Shown: piece after piece, positions 57,554 through 64,000 of the stretch
Layout: every line of letters starts with the position of its first letter
Numbering within the stretch: position 1 is the first letter of the stretch
NCBI RefSeq assembly: GCF_000744255.1
Contig: NZ_JQLO01000001.1
Coordinates: forward strand, 2,108,001 to 2,172,000
Length of the DNA: 64,000 nt
Origin: Carnobacterium divergens DSM 20623
GTDB taxonomy: Bacteria; Bacillota; Bacilli; Lactobacillales; Carnobacteriaceae
Direction of reading: 5' to 3'
Program-made: the position numbers and the translations under genes
The notes under the pieces: model-generated
Told to the model about the DNA's origin: nothing
What the model saw: only the letters and a program-made list of their open reading frames with translations
Database searches by the model: none

Positions 57554-59014
57554 TTAGATAGTAGCTTTAGGGTAACGAGCAGTGACTACTTTTTTTCTTG
57601 TATAAAAGTCCACACTGTCTTTGCCATTGGCATGAAGTGTTCCATAAAAAGAAGATTTCCAACCAGAGAATGGGAAGAATGCCATTGGGGCAGGGACACC
57701 TAGATTAATTCCTAACATGCCAGCGTCAATGGTTTCTCGGAAATAACGGATGGCAGCTGCGTTATTCGTGAATAGACATGCGCCATTCGCAAATTCAGAT
57801 TTATTGGCTGTCTCTACCGCTTCTTTTAAGTCTTTAACACGGATAATTGACAATACTGGAGCAAAAATCTCGTCTCGCCAAATCGTCATTTCTGTTGTAA
57901 CGCCATCAAAAATAGTTGGTCCAACAAAATACCCTGTCTCAGGAATGGATTGGCGTCCATCACTGACTAAAGTTGCTCCTTCTGCAAGTCCTTTTTCAAT
58001 ATAGTCTATGGTGCGTTTTTGATTTTCTTCTCGAATCACTGGACCTAAGAACACTCCATCGTCAAGTCCATTCCCTATTTTTATTGCTTCTGATTTTTCT
58101 TTTAATTTTGCGATAAAATCATCTGCAATTGACTCTTCAACCGTTACAACAGCACATGCCATACAACGTTCCCCAGCGGAACCAAAAGCGGCAGAAACAA
58201 TGTTTGTAACGGTGTCATCTAAATCTGCATCTTTTAAAACAATGGAATGATTTTTTGCACCTGTTAGGGCTTGAACTCGTTTTAAATGATCACTTCCTGT
58301 TTTATATACATACTCACCCACAGGCTTAGAACCTACAAATGAAATCGCTTTAATTTCTGGGTGTTCCAAAATTCCATTAACAATATCATGTGCCCCGTAG
58401 ACAACATTGAAAACTCCTGCTGGCAATCCTGCTTCTGAAAACAGTTCTACTAGTCGTTCCGTTAGTAATGGTGTTCGCTCTGAAGGTTTCAAAATAAACG
58501 TATTTCCACATGCAATCGCCATTGGAAACATCCAACAAGGAACCATCATTGGGAAATTAAACGGTGTAATGCCACCTACTACCCCAATTGGGTAACGATA
58601 ATTAGCTACTTCTACATCGGTTGCAATAGAAGCTAATGAGTCTCCCATCATTAATGTCGGTGCTCCTGCTGCAAATTCAACATTTTCAATCCCTCGTTGA
58701 ACCTCTCCACGCGCTTCAGATAAATTTTTCCCATTTTCTAACGTAATTAACCGTGCTAGTTCTTCTTTATGTTGTAGCAGCAATTGTTGAAACGTAAATA
58801 AAATTCTTGCTCTTCTTGGTACAGCTATATTTTTCCACTTCTCAAATGCTGTAGATGCTACTTGAGTTGCTTCTGCTAAATCTTCTTTCGTTGAAATCGG
58901 AACTTGGCAAATGATTTCACTCGTAGCTGGATTGTAAACGTCTTCATATTTAGCTGTTTTACTAGCAACCCATTGGCCATTGATATAATTTCTTAATTTT
59001 CTGATTTCTGTCAT
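57554..59014 (-). CDS. iolA: Methylmalonate-semialdehyde dehydrogenase
   Basis: A 486-residue CoA-acylating aldehyde dehydrogenase that turns malonate semialdehyde into acetyl-CoA and CO2, the last step of inositol breakdown. It has the NAD-binding [12 protein letters not shown] segment, the catalytic cysteine in GERCMACAV and the MMSDH signature [13 protein letters not shown]. It is the first gene of the leftward iol operon; AGGAGG precedes the ATG. Confidence 0.94.
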   Translation of the reverse strand: MTEIRKLRNYINGQWVASKTAKYEDVYNPATSEIICQVPISTKEDLAEATQVASTAFEKWKNIAVPRRARILFTFQQLLLQHKEELARLITLENGKNLSEARGEVQRGIENVEFAAGAPTLMMGDSLASIATDVEVANYRYPIGVVGGITPFNFPMMVPCWMFPMAIACGNTFILKPSERTPLLTERLVELFSEAGLPAGVFNVVYGAHDIVNGILEHPEIKAISFVGSKPVGEYVYKTGSDHLKRVQALTGAKNHSIVLKDADLDDTVTNIVSAAFGSAGERCMACAVVTVEESIADDFIAKLKEKSEAIKIGNGLDDGVFLGPVIREENQKRTIDYIEKGLAEGATLVSDGRQSIPETGYFVGPTIFDGVTTEMTIWRDEIFAPVLSIIRVKDLKEAVETANKSEFANGACLFTNNAAAIRYFRETIDAGMLGINLGVPAPMAFFPFSGWKSSFYGTLHANGKDSVDFYTRKKVVTARYPKATI

Positions 59015-59107
59015 GTTATTTTCCTCCTATTCAATCTCTTTTATTAAAAAAGTGCGCTTATTCTTTACAAATAATGAAAAAACAAGACATAACCAAATTA
59101 AATTCAC

Positions 59108-59129
59108 TTTATTGGTCAACTATTGATTA
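59108..59129 (-). promoter_or_regulatory. Tandem IolR-type operators upstream of iolA
   Basis: On the minus strand TAATCAATAGT and TGACCAATAAA stand end to end. Both fit WRAYCAADARD, the operator consensus of Bacillus subtilis IolR, and the 11-bp period puts them on one face of the helix. Confidence 0.65.
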
Positions 59130-59283
59130 CATGTTACAATTAAGTTGGTTAACAGTCAATGTTTTTTTAATTAAAATAAGATAAAACTAACTTAAAAATC
59201 GAAAAAACTGTTAAAAAAAGGGGTTAACGAACCAATTAACTAATAAAAACATTTTATTTATATAAAGTTCGCTAGAAAAAAAT

Positions 59284-59316
59284 CAAAATGATTAACTATT
59301 GAACACATTTTGATTA
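59284..59316 (-). promoter_or_regulatory. Three 11-bp IolR-like repeats over the iolR promoter
   Basis: Minus strand: TAATCAAAATG, TGTTCAATAGT and TAATCATTTTG lie end to end, each with one to three mismatches to the IolR consensus. They cover the -35 of iolR, suggesting autorepression. Confidence 0.5.
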
Positions 59317-59327
59317 TATGTTATATT
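59299..59327 (+). promoter_or_regulatory. Promoter of iolR
   Basis: TTGAAC, 17 bp, TATATT with TG one base before the -10; 43 bp ahead of the ATG. Confidence 0.6.
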
Positions 59328-59370
59328 TTAATCAACTTATTCGTAAATCCTCTGAAAGGTTGTTATTTAT

Positions 59371-60126
59371 ATGAAATTAAAACGAATTCAACAAGTAGAA
59401 AACTACATACAGCAACAAGGAAGTATCTCCTTAGATGAACTCTGTTCAGTTTTCAATGTTTCAAAAAATACCATTCGCCGAGATGTTAACGAATTGGAGA
59501 AAAGAGGGACTCTACGAAAAGTCTACGGAGGAGTTGTTGCTGTTGAAAATACATTAGTTCCATATGAAAATCGGACAATTCAATATCAAGAAGAAAAAGA
59601 AAAAATTGCGGCCATTGCTAGCACTCTGATTAAAGAAAATGATTTAATTTTTATTGACTCAGGGACGACGACAAGCCAGCTTTTAAACGCTATTTCTCCA
59701 GACTTACACTTTACTGTACTCACGAATAGCTTAGATGTAGTGAATCTTGTTGCAAGTATGGAAAATATCCAATTGATTTTGATTGGAAATAGCTATAAAG
59801 CCAAGACACGCTCATTTGTTGGAGTGGAAGATGAGGAACTCATTACAAAATACAATATTGGCAAAGCTTTTATGGCAGCAACTGGTGTTTCTATTTCAAA
59901 TGGGCTAACAAACTCTGATTTGCTAGAATACCGTATTAAAAAAATGATTGTTGAAAAAGCTAGCGATGTTTATCTACTTGCAGATGGTTCTAAGTTCAAT
60001 AAATCGACTTTATTGACTTATGCGCCATTGGAAAAAGTCGATACGATTATTACCACACCAAACATCCCAGCTGAATATCAAATATTCTGCCAAGAACAGG
60101 GGATTAACCTTTTGACGACCACATAA
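59371..60126 (+). CDS. iolR: DeoR-family regulator, iolR-like
   Basis: A 251-residue repressor. Residues 1-57 are a DeoR winged helix (ISLDELCSVFNVSKNTIRRDVNELEKRG); the remaining DeoRC domain carries the sugar-phosphate-binding IDSGTTTSQLL and LADGSKFNKST motifs. In Bacillus, IolR is relieved by 2-deoxy-5-keto-gluconate-6-phosphate, the IolC product. Divergence from the iol operon and matching operators support the same role here. Ribosome binding site AAAGG precedes the ATG. Confidence 0.9.
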   Translation: MKLKRIQQVENYIQQQGSISLDELCSVFNVSKNTIRRDVNELEKRGTLRKVYGGVVAVENTLVPYENRTIQYQEEKEKIAAIASTLIKENDLIFIDSGTTTSQLLNAISPDLHFTVLTNSLDVVNLVASMENIQLILIGNSYKAKTRSFVGVEDEELITKYNIGKAFMAATGVSISNGLTNSDLLEYRIKKMIVEKASDVYLLADGSKFNKSTLLTYAPLEKVDTIITTPNIPAEYQIFCQEQGINLLTTT

Positions 60127-60147
60127 CAGTTAAGGAGGAGGAAGATT

Positions 60148-60540
60148 ATGCCATTACTAAAGTTTGATTTATTAGAAGGAAAAACAGAAAACGAAATTAT
60201 TAAAATGCTTGATGTCACACACCAAGTTGTTTTAGATGCTTTTCAAGTGCCACCTGGTGATCGCTATCAAGTGGTCACCCAACATAAGCCCTATGAAATG
60301 AGAATGGAAGATACTGGTCTAGGATTTAGCCGAACTAAAAATCAGATGATTCTTACTGTCATTAGCCGTAAACGAACAAAAAAACAAAAAGAACAATTTT
60401 ATCATTCACTTGTAACCCGTTTGGAAAAAGAATGTCAGATTAGCCCAAGGGATATTTTAGTTTCATTCGTAATCAATGACGATGAAGATTGGAGCTTTGG
60501 TTTTGGAAAAGCTCAATTTTTAACAGGCGAATTATCTTAA
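60148..60540 (+). CDS. Tautomerase-family protein (YusQ-like)
   Basis: A 130-residue member of the 4-oxalocrotonate tautomerase superfamily, two fused beta-alpha-beta units. The catalytic Pro is residue 2, directly after the initiator Met (MPLLKF). The segment DEDWSFGFGKAQFLTGE is diagnostic of the YusQ-type subfamily. AGGAGG precedes the ATG. It lies 21 bp after iolR and ends at a strong terminator, so the two are cotranscribed. It could act on keto/enol forms of inositol intermediates, but this is only an inference from position. Confidence 0.88.
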   Translation: MPLLKFDLLEGKTENEIIKMLDVTHQVVLDAFQVPPGDRYQVVTQHKPYEMRMEDTGLGFSRTKNQMILTVISRKRTKKQKEQFYHSLVTRLEKECQISPRDILVSFVINDDEDWSFGFGKAQFLTGELS

Positions 60541-60542
60541 TT

Positions 60543-60592
60543 AAAGAAAGAGCATGCTTCCTATTTAATCTAGAAAGCATGCTCTTTCTTTT
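60543..60592 (+). terminator. Terminator of the iolR-tautomerase operon
   Basis: AAAGAAAGAGCATGCTT pairs with AAGCATGCTCTTTCTTT around a 15-base loop and is followed by TTC. Confidence 0.9.
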
Positions 60593-60763
60593 CATTCGTT
60601 GATTTTTTTATTCCTATCAATATTTCTCAGCAAAATGAATACTTAGTTTTATCTTTTTATTGACCACCGAGCTTTAATGCGACTTTTTCATAGTTATTTC
60701 TTCTATTAATTCACAAAAATCAGTATTTAATGAGTAAATGAAAAACTTCTTAAACAAATTTAT

Positions 60764-60777
60764 CTTTGTTCACAAAG
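60764..60777. promoter_or_regulatory. Palindrome upstream of the secreted-protein gene
   Basis: CTTTGT-TC-ACAAAG is a perfect inverted repeat 86 bp before the ATG at 60863, in an otherwise gene-free spacer; a candidate operator. Confidence 0.4.
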
Positions 60778-60862
60778 AAGAATCTTTTTCTTTCTTTAGG
60801 AAAACATTTTGATGATTAGAGCTGATAAACTGAAAGTATAAAAAGAAGGAGGCAACAAAAAA

Positions 60863-61909
60863 ATGAAAAAGCAATTAAGTATCATTGGAATTCTTTTAGC
60901 AGCACTGCTGTTTCTATGTATTCCTACTAAGTCTGACCAAGCATTTGCTGCAGACAGCAACACAAGAGCTACAACAAAATTAGTACACGGGGTTCATACA
61001 ACCTATCAAAAAAGAAATGTACAAACAAACCAGTGGGAAAATTTCATGTCATTATACGAATCAAAAACACTGGATTCTTCATACAGATCAACTGAACCTT
61101 ATCCAGGATTAGGTTTAAGAAACTTTAAAATCATCAAAACTGCTTATATTTCAATTACTGAAACAGGCTATTATAGTTTTAAAACATCTGGAAATTTAGG
61201 AATGACGTTAATGATTAACGACTCACCTAATTATGGAACACCTATTTATCTAAATGCTGGACAAGTTGCCAAAATTAAGTTTGAATCTTGGGATATTGGT
61301 CAAATTATCGATCCTACATCTGGTTTATACAGCCACATCCAATGGATTACCCCGAGCATGCGTCCAACTACTAACTATGCATCTATCCCACTAGAAAAAC
61401 TTTACACAACTCCTGATTTACAAGGTGTTGAGGTTGAAACACCAGAAAAATTAGTAAATGGCGTACATTCTGTTTACCAAAAAAGAAATACACAATCAGG
61501 CCAATGGGATAATTTTGTATCAGTGTATGAAGCGAAAACACTTGATTCTTCTTATAGATTAACAGAGCCTTACCCAAACTTAGGCTACCGTAACTTTAAA
61601 ATTATCAAAACAGCTTACATTCCAATTACTGAATCTGGAACTTATAGCTTCTCAATGACTGGAAACCTAGGTTACAATCTAATGGTAAATGATTTACCTA
61701 ATTACGGTACTCCACTTTACCTTAATGCTGGACAAGTTGCTAAAGTTAAATATGAAGTATGGGATATTGGACAAATCAACGATCCTACATTTGGTTTATA
61801 CAGCCACATTAAATGGATTACGCCAAGCATGCGTCCTACTACTACCCCAGTATTTATTCCTCTAGAAAAACTTTACACAACTCCTGATTTACAAGGTGTT
61901 GCTTTATAA
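60863..61909 (+). CDS. Secreted protein with two copies of the giant protein's C-terminal domain
   Basis: A 348-residue exported protein. A Sec signal peptide ends near Ala29 (AFAADS). Two strongly similar domains of about 145 residues follow (about 40-185 and 198-342), each with GVHxxYQKRN, TEPYPxLG, NFKIIKTAYI, NAGQVAK and WITPSMRPTT, ending in LEKLYTTPDLQGV. The same domain, more divergent, closes the giant protein at 35966 (SEPYRGLG, IKEDGRYGF, KWTVPS). The predicted beta-sandwich character recalls PA14-type lectin domains. There is no wall anchor or membrane helix, so it may be released or bound to the surface. AGGAGG precedes the ATG. Confidence 0.85.
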   Translation: MKKQLSIIGILLAALLFLCIPTKSDQAFAADSNTRATTKLVHGVHTTYQKRNVQTNQWENFMSLYESKTLDSSYRSTEPYPGLGLRNFKIIKTAYISITETGYYSFKTSGNLGMTLMINDSPNYGTPIYLNAGQVAKIKFESWDIGQIIDPTSGLYSHIQWITPSMRPTTNYASIPLEKLYTTPDLQGVEVETPEKLVNGVHSVYQKRNTQSGQWDNFVSVYEAKTLDSSYRLTEPYPNLGYRNFKIIKTAYIPITESGTYSFSMTGNLGYNLMVNDLPNYGTPLYLNAGQVAKVKYEVWDIGQINDPTFGLYSHIKWITPSMRPTTTPVFIPLEKLYTTPDLQGVAL

Positions 61910-61915
61910 AAAAAC

Positions 61916-61952
61916 AAAAAACAGTAACCCCGTAAGTTGGTTACTGTTTTTT
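61916..61952 (+). terminator. Terminator of the secreted-protein gene
   Basis: AAAAAACAGTAACC pairs with GGTTACTGTTTTTT around a nine-base loop. Confidence 0.92.
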
Positions 61953-61983
61953 ACTTATAATTGATACTTGAAAGGAGATACTG

Positions 61984-63426
61984 ATGTTAAGTAAAATAAA
62001 TTCGCTTGATAAAATTGCACATAGAAAAGTTGAACTATTGAAATTACTAGCCAACCAAAATAAGCCTTGTTCTACTACTACTTTAAGCCAACAATTATCT
62101 GTAAGCAGTAAGACGTTGCTAAGCTACTTAAAAGAACTACAACATTATTTAGAAGCCTTTAAACAAGATATTCAATTAGTTAAAAATAATGATGGGTACT
62201 ACCTCTCGAAAAAAAATTCATTTTCAATAGAGGCTGTTTACCATGAAATTATAAAAGATACTTTGTTTTATTACTTTTTTTTATACACATTTCATCAACA
62301 AAATGAAACAATCGATTCTTATGCTAAAGTAAATTTCTTTAGTTATAGCTATATATATCGCCAAATCCGCTTAATGAACCAACTGTTAAAGCCATTATGC
62401 TTATCGTTCGATCTCTCACCTTTAAAGATGAATGGGTCTGAACTCAGGATTCGCTATTTATTCTTTTATTATTATTTTTACACTTGTAATGGAGTGGAAT
62501 GGCCTTTTCAAGTTGTCACTTCAGCTGAACTAGATGACGATATTCAAGCTATTGAAGCATTAACTTCTATTAAACTCTCATTCATTCAAAAAGAACAGCT
62601 TAAATATTGGTTTGCGCTTTGCCAAACAAGATATCGTTTAGATGAATTTATTGATCCAAAGGTGACTTTTTATCAAACTATTGCTCAAAATAGCCCATTT
62701 TATATTAGCTTGCTTCCTTTTATTAAAAATTTCAGTAAAAATAATGGTCTTTCTGAACAAAAAAATGAGGAATATTTTATCTTTTTTGTAATTCATCAGA
62801 TATTAAATCTTCCGATTGAGTCCTTTTTACATCTAACAGAAGATCCTCTAATAAAGAAAACAGCACATCTATTAGAAGACACTGTTAAACTTTTCCCAAA
62901 AGCAAAACTATCAACTTTTTTTGAAAATGAACTATTTTACTTAGTTTATTTAAGTTCTCATTTAGGTGACTCTTATCTTGAATTATTAGAAAACACCTAC
63001 CAACAGTCACCTATTAGTAATTCTTACCAGACAGAACTAGCTACTCTTCTTGATGAAAATAAAATAGATTCTGATAAAATGCCTTTTTTTAAAAAAAATA
63101 TAACGCACTTAATTCATCGCCATTTAATTGCCAATTATTATCAACCGATGATTCGTCTATTAGTTGTAACAAAATTAGATGAATCAAAAAAACAAGCTTT
63201 ATATGATAAAATCTACACTCTGCCTTTCTACCTAACAATTACAGATCAAGAAACAGATTGTATTGACCTTATTTTATCGGATTATTATTTACAACCGACA
63301 CGTGAACCCATTTTTTACTGGCATATGTTTCCGCTAAAAGTTGAATGGGATCAATTAGAAGCTCGTATAAGAACTATCGAACAATTAAAGTTTTCAACAC
63401 AAGCCCCTCACGTTATAAGCGTATAG
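61984..63426 (+). CDS. Mga-family transcriptional regulator
   Basis: A 480-residue regulator. The first 150 residues carry the Mga-type double helix-turn-helix (STTTLSQQLSVSSKTLLSYLKEL and SYSYIYRQIRLMNQLLKPL); the remainder is mostly helical with aromatic-rich stretches. AAAGGAG precedes the ATG. It follows the secreted-protein gene by 74 bp behind a terminator and might regulate it, as Mga proteins do for surface genes. It is similar in size and layout to the regulator at 23900. Confidence 0.82.
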   Translation: MLSKINSLDKIAHRKVELLKLLANQNKPCSTTTLSQQLSVSSKTLLSYLKELQHYLEAFKQDIQLVKNNDGYYLSKKNSFSIEAVYHEIIKDTLFYYFFLYTFHQQNETIDSYAKVNFFSYSYIYRQIRLMNQLLKPLCLSFDLSPLKMNGSELRIRYLFFYYYFYTCNGVEWPFQVVTSAELDDDIQAIEALTSIKLSFIQKEQLKYWFALCQTRYRLDEFIDPKVTFYQTIAQNSPFYISLLPFIKNFSKNNGLSEQKNEEYFIFFVIHQILNLPIESFLHLTEDPLIKKTAHLLEDTVKLFPKAKLSTFFENELFYLVYLSSHLGDSYLELLENTYQQSPISNSYQTELATLLDENKIDSDKMPFFKKNITHLIHRHLIANYYQPMIRLLVVTKLDESKKQALYDKIYTLPFYLTITDQETDCIDLILSDYYLQPTREPIFYWHMFPLKVEWDQLEARIRTIEQLKFSTQAPHVISV

Positions 63427-63458
63427 CTCACCTATATGTTTATAGCGTCTTATTATAT

Positions 63459-63496
63459 AAAAAAAGAAATAACCCCATTAATGAGAAAGTTATTTC
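63459..63496 (-). terminator. Terminator of the right-edge minus-strand genes
   Basis: GAAATAAC/GTTATTTC stem followed by TTTTTTT on the minus strand, 55 bp after the stop of the gene at 63551; also usable by the convergent Mga-type gene. Confidence 0.7.
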
Positions 63497-63550
63497 ATCT
63501 ATGCTTTATTTTACTTTTCATTTAACAGTTATTGATGCTCTTCCATCCAA

Positions 63551-63766
63551 TCACTTCATTCGCAAACCTTCGTCAAACAAATCAATATACAGAATTTCGC
63601 CAACATTACTAAATTTGTCATTCACATGTTTTATTGCTTCATTTTTAGTAACCTCTTCATCAAAAACAAGGCATCTAGATAGTCTTCTTTCTTTTTCTGT
63701 CCCCTGATTTACAATAAATTCTGTAACATAGATTGTAACATCTTTCCAATAATCTTCAATTTTCAT
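63551..63766 (-). CDS. Small hypothetical protein
   Basis: A 71-residue acidic/basic mixed soluble protein that I do not recognise. It begins MKIEDYWKDVTIYVTEF and ends EILYIDLFDEGLRMK, with alternating hydrophobic residues that suggest a small alpha/beta fold. ATG 63766 is preferred because GAGGGGG lies before it; a longer frame to 63877 would overlap the upstream gene heavily. It follows that gene by 19 bp, so both are probably in one operon. Confidence 0.65.
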   Translation of the reverse strand: MKIEDYWKDVTIYVTEFIVNQGTEKERRLSRCLVFDEEVTKNEAIKHVNDKFSNVGEILYIDLFDEGLRMK

Positions 63767-63785
63767 AACATTGCCCCCTCTATAT

Positions 63786-64000
63786 TTATCTGCCAAATAA
63801 GATTGTTCCTGATAATTGAATGTAAACTTCAGAAAGATAAAGATCATCTTCTTTGCCTTCGCCTGGCTCAATTCCATCTGGAAAAATAGTTTCTACGTTG
63901 AATTGTTGAGGTAAGTGGTTGTAACTATTTTCTTGTTTTTCTCTTTTCTTTTTAGATGGTTTAACAATTTTTATTGGCTTTTTCCCATCTGGTAAACTAA
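63786..64000 (-). CDS. Hypothetical protein, C-terminal part only (cut by window edge)
   Basis: An open frame enters from the right edge and ends at TAA 63786; the last 71 codons are visible. A lysine-rich segment (IKIVKPSKKKREKQ) is followed by FNVETIFPDGIEPGEG and the end YIQLSGTILFGR. I cannot place it in a family. Coding is supported by a frame free of stops to the edge and by tight linkage to the next gene. Confidence 0.55.
   Translation of the reverse strand, partial: SLPDGKKPIKIVKPSKKKREKQENSYNHLPQQFNVETIFPDGIEPGEGKEDDLYLSEVYIQLSGTILFGR

Larger units (their letters stand above)
59015..59370. promoter_or_regulatory. Divergent iolA/iolR control region
   Basis: A 356-bp spacer with several GGTTAAC-like half-sites (59113, 59145, 59221, 59289) and two operator clusters annotated separately. 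I cannot define the minus-strand -35/-10 of iolA with confidence. A second plus-strand promoter-like element, TTGGTC-N17-TACAAT, lies at 59112-59140. Confidence 0.5.

Noticed and set aside
59045-59075. cre-like sequence before iolA (AAGCGCAC core).
   Set aside because: Only the central bases agree with the cre consensus; the flanking symmetric positions do not.

Overview
The window comes from a low-GC Gram-positive bacterium. AAGGAGG-type ribosome binding sites, TTGACA/TATAAT-type promoters, CcpA (cre) sites, sortase-related surface proteins and Mga-type regulators point to Lactobacillales. The gene mix (acetoin reductase, complete kdp, inositol catabolism, large SdrB/Big2 surface protein) best suits Carnobacterium or a close relative; the genus is an inference. 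I saw no rRNA, tRNA, CRISPR array, transposase or prophage module.

Layout. 0-15 kb: a short-chain dehydrogenase (cut by the left edge) divergent from an HxlR regulator; a nucleoside transporter (nupC) behind a leader with an intrinsic terminator; a wall-anchored tandem nucleotidase that would feed it; YjdM; an AlkD-like protein; a beta-glucoside PTS IIC/phospho-beta-glucosidase pair with a divergent GntR regulator and a cre site; a YebC-family protein; a PhzF-like protein; an RsuA-like pseudouridine synthase; fructose-bisphosphate aldolase. 15-27 kb: an ABC transporter whose FtsX-type permease carries a long coiled coil, a translationally coupled set of small helical proteins, a QueT-type transporter with a structured leader, an SDR, a DUF2829 (Tad2-like) protein, PRPP synthetase, an Mga-family regulator, an esterase-like hydrolase and a DUF1801 protein. 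27-35 kb: kdpFABCDE, including a 29-residue KdpF.

35-48 kb is the most unusual region. One leftward operon encodes a membrane glycosyltransferase-like protein, a class F-like sortase, a family 2 glycosyltransferase, a lipoprotein shaped like alpha-carbonic anhydrase but missing two of three zinc histidines, a 55-residue protein that is essentially a freestanding LPFTG sorting signal, and a 2237-residue secreted repeat protein with no sorting signal of its own. Two paralogous Crp-fold regulators bracket the operon. The C-terminal domain of the giant protein recurs twice in a small secreted protein at 60.9 kb, itself followed by a second Mga-family regulator. I propose the operon is a surface-display system in which anchor and adhesin are separate polypeptides.

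48-60.5 kb: an acetoin reductase gene with a Rex-type operator over its promoter, then the inositol operon iolA-B-C-D-G-G-E-T, divergent from an iolR-like DeoR regulator and a tautomerase. Tandem 11-bp operators matching the Bacillus IolR consensus lie in the divergent region. No dedicated iolJ is present. The right edge holds two unrecognised small genes, one cut by the window.
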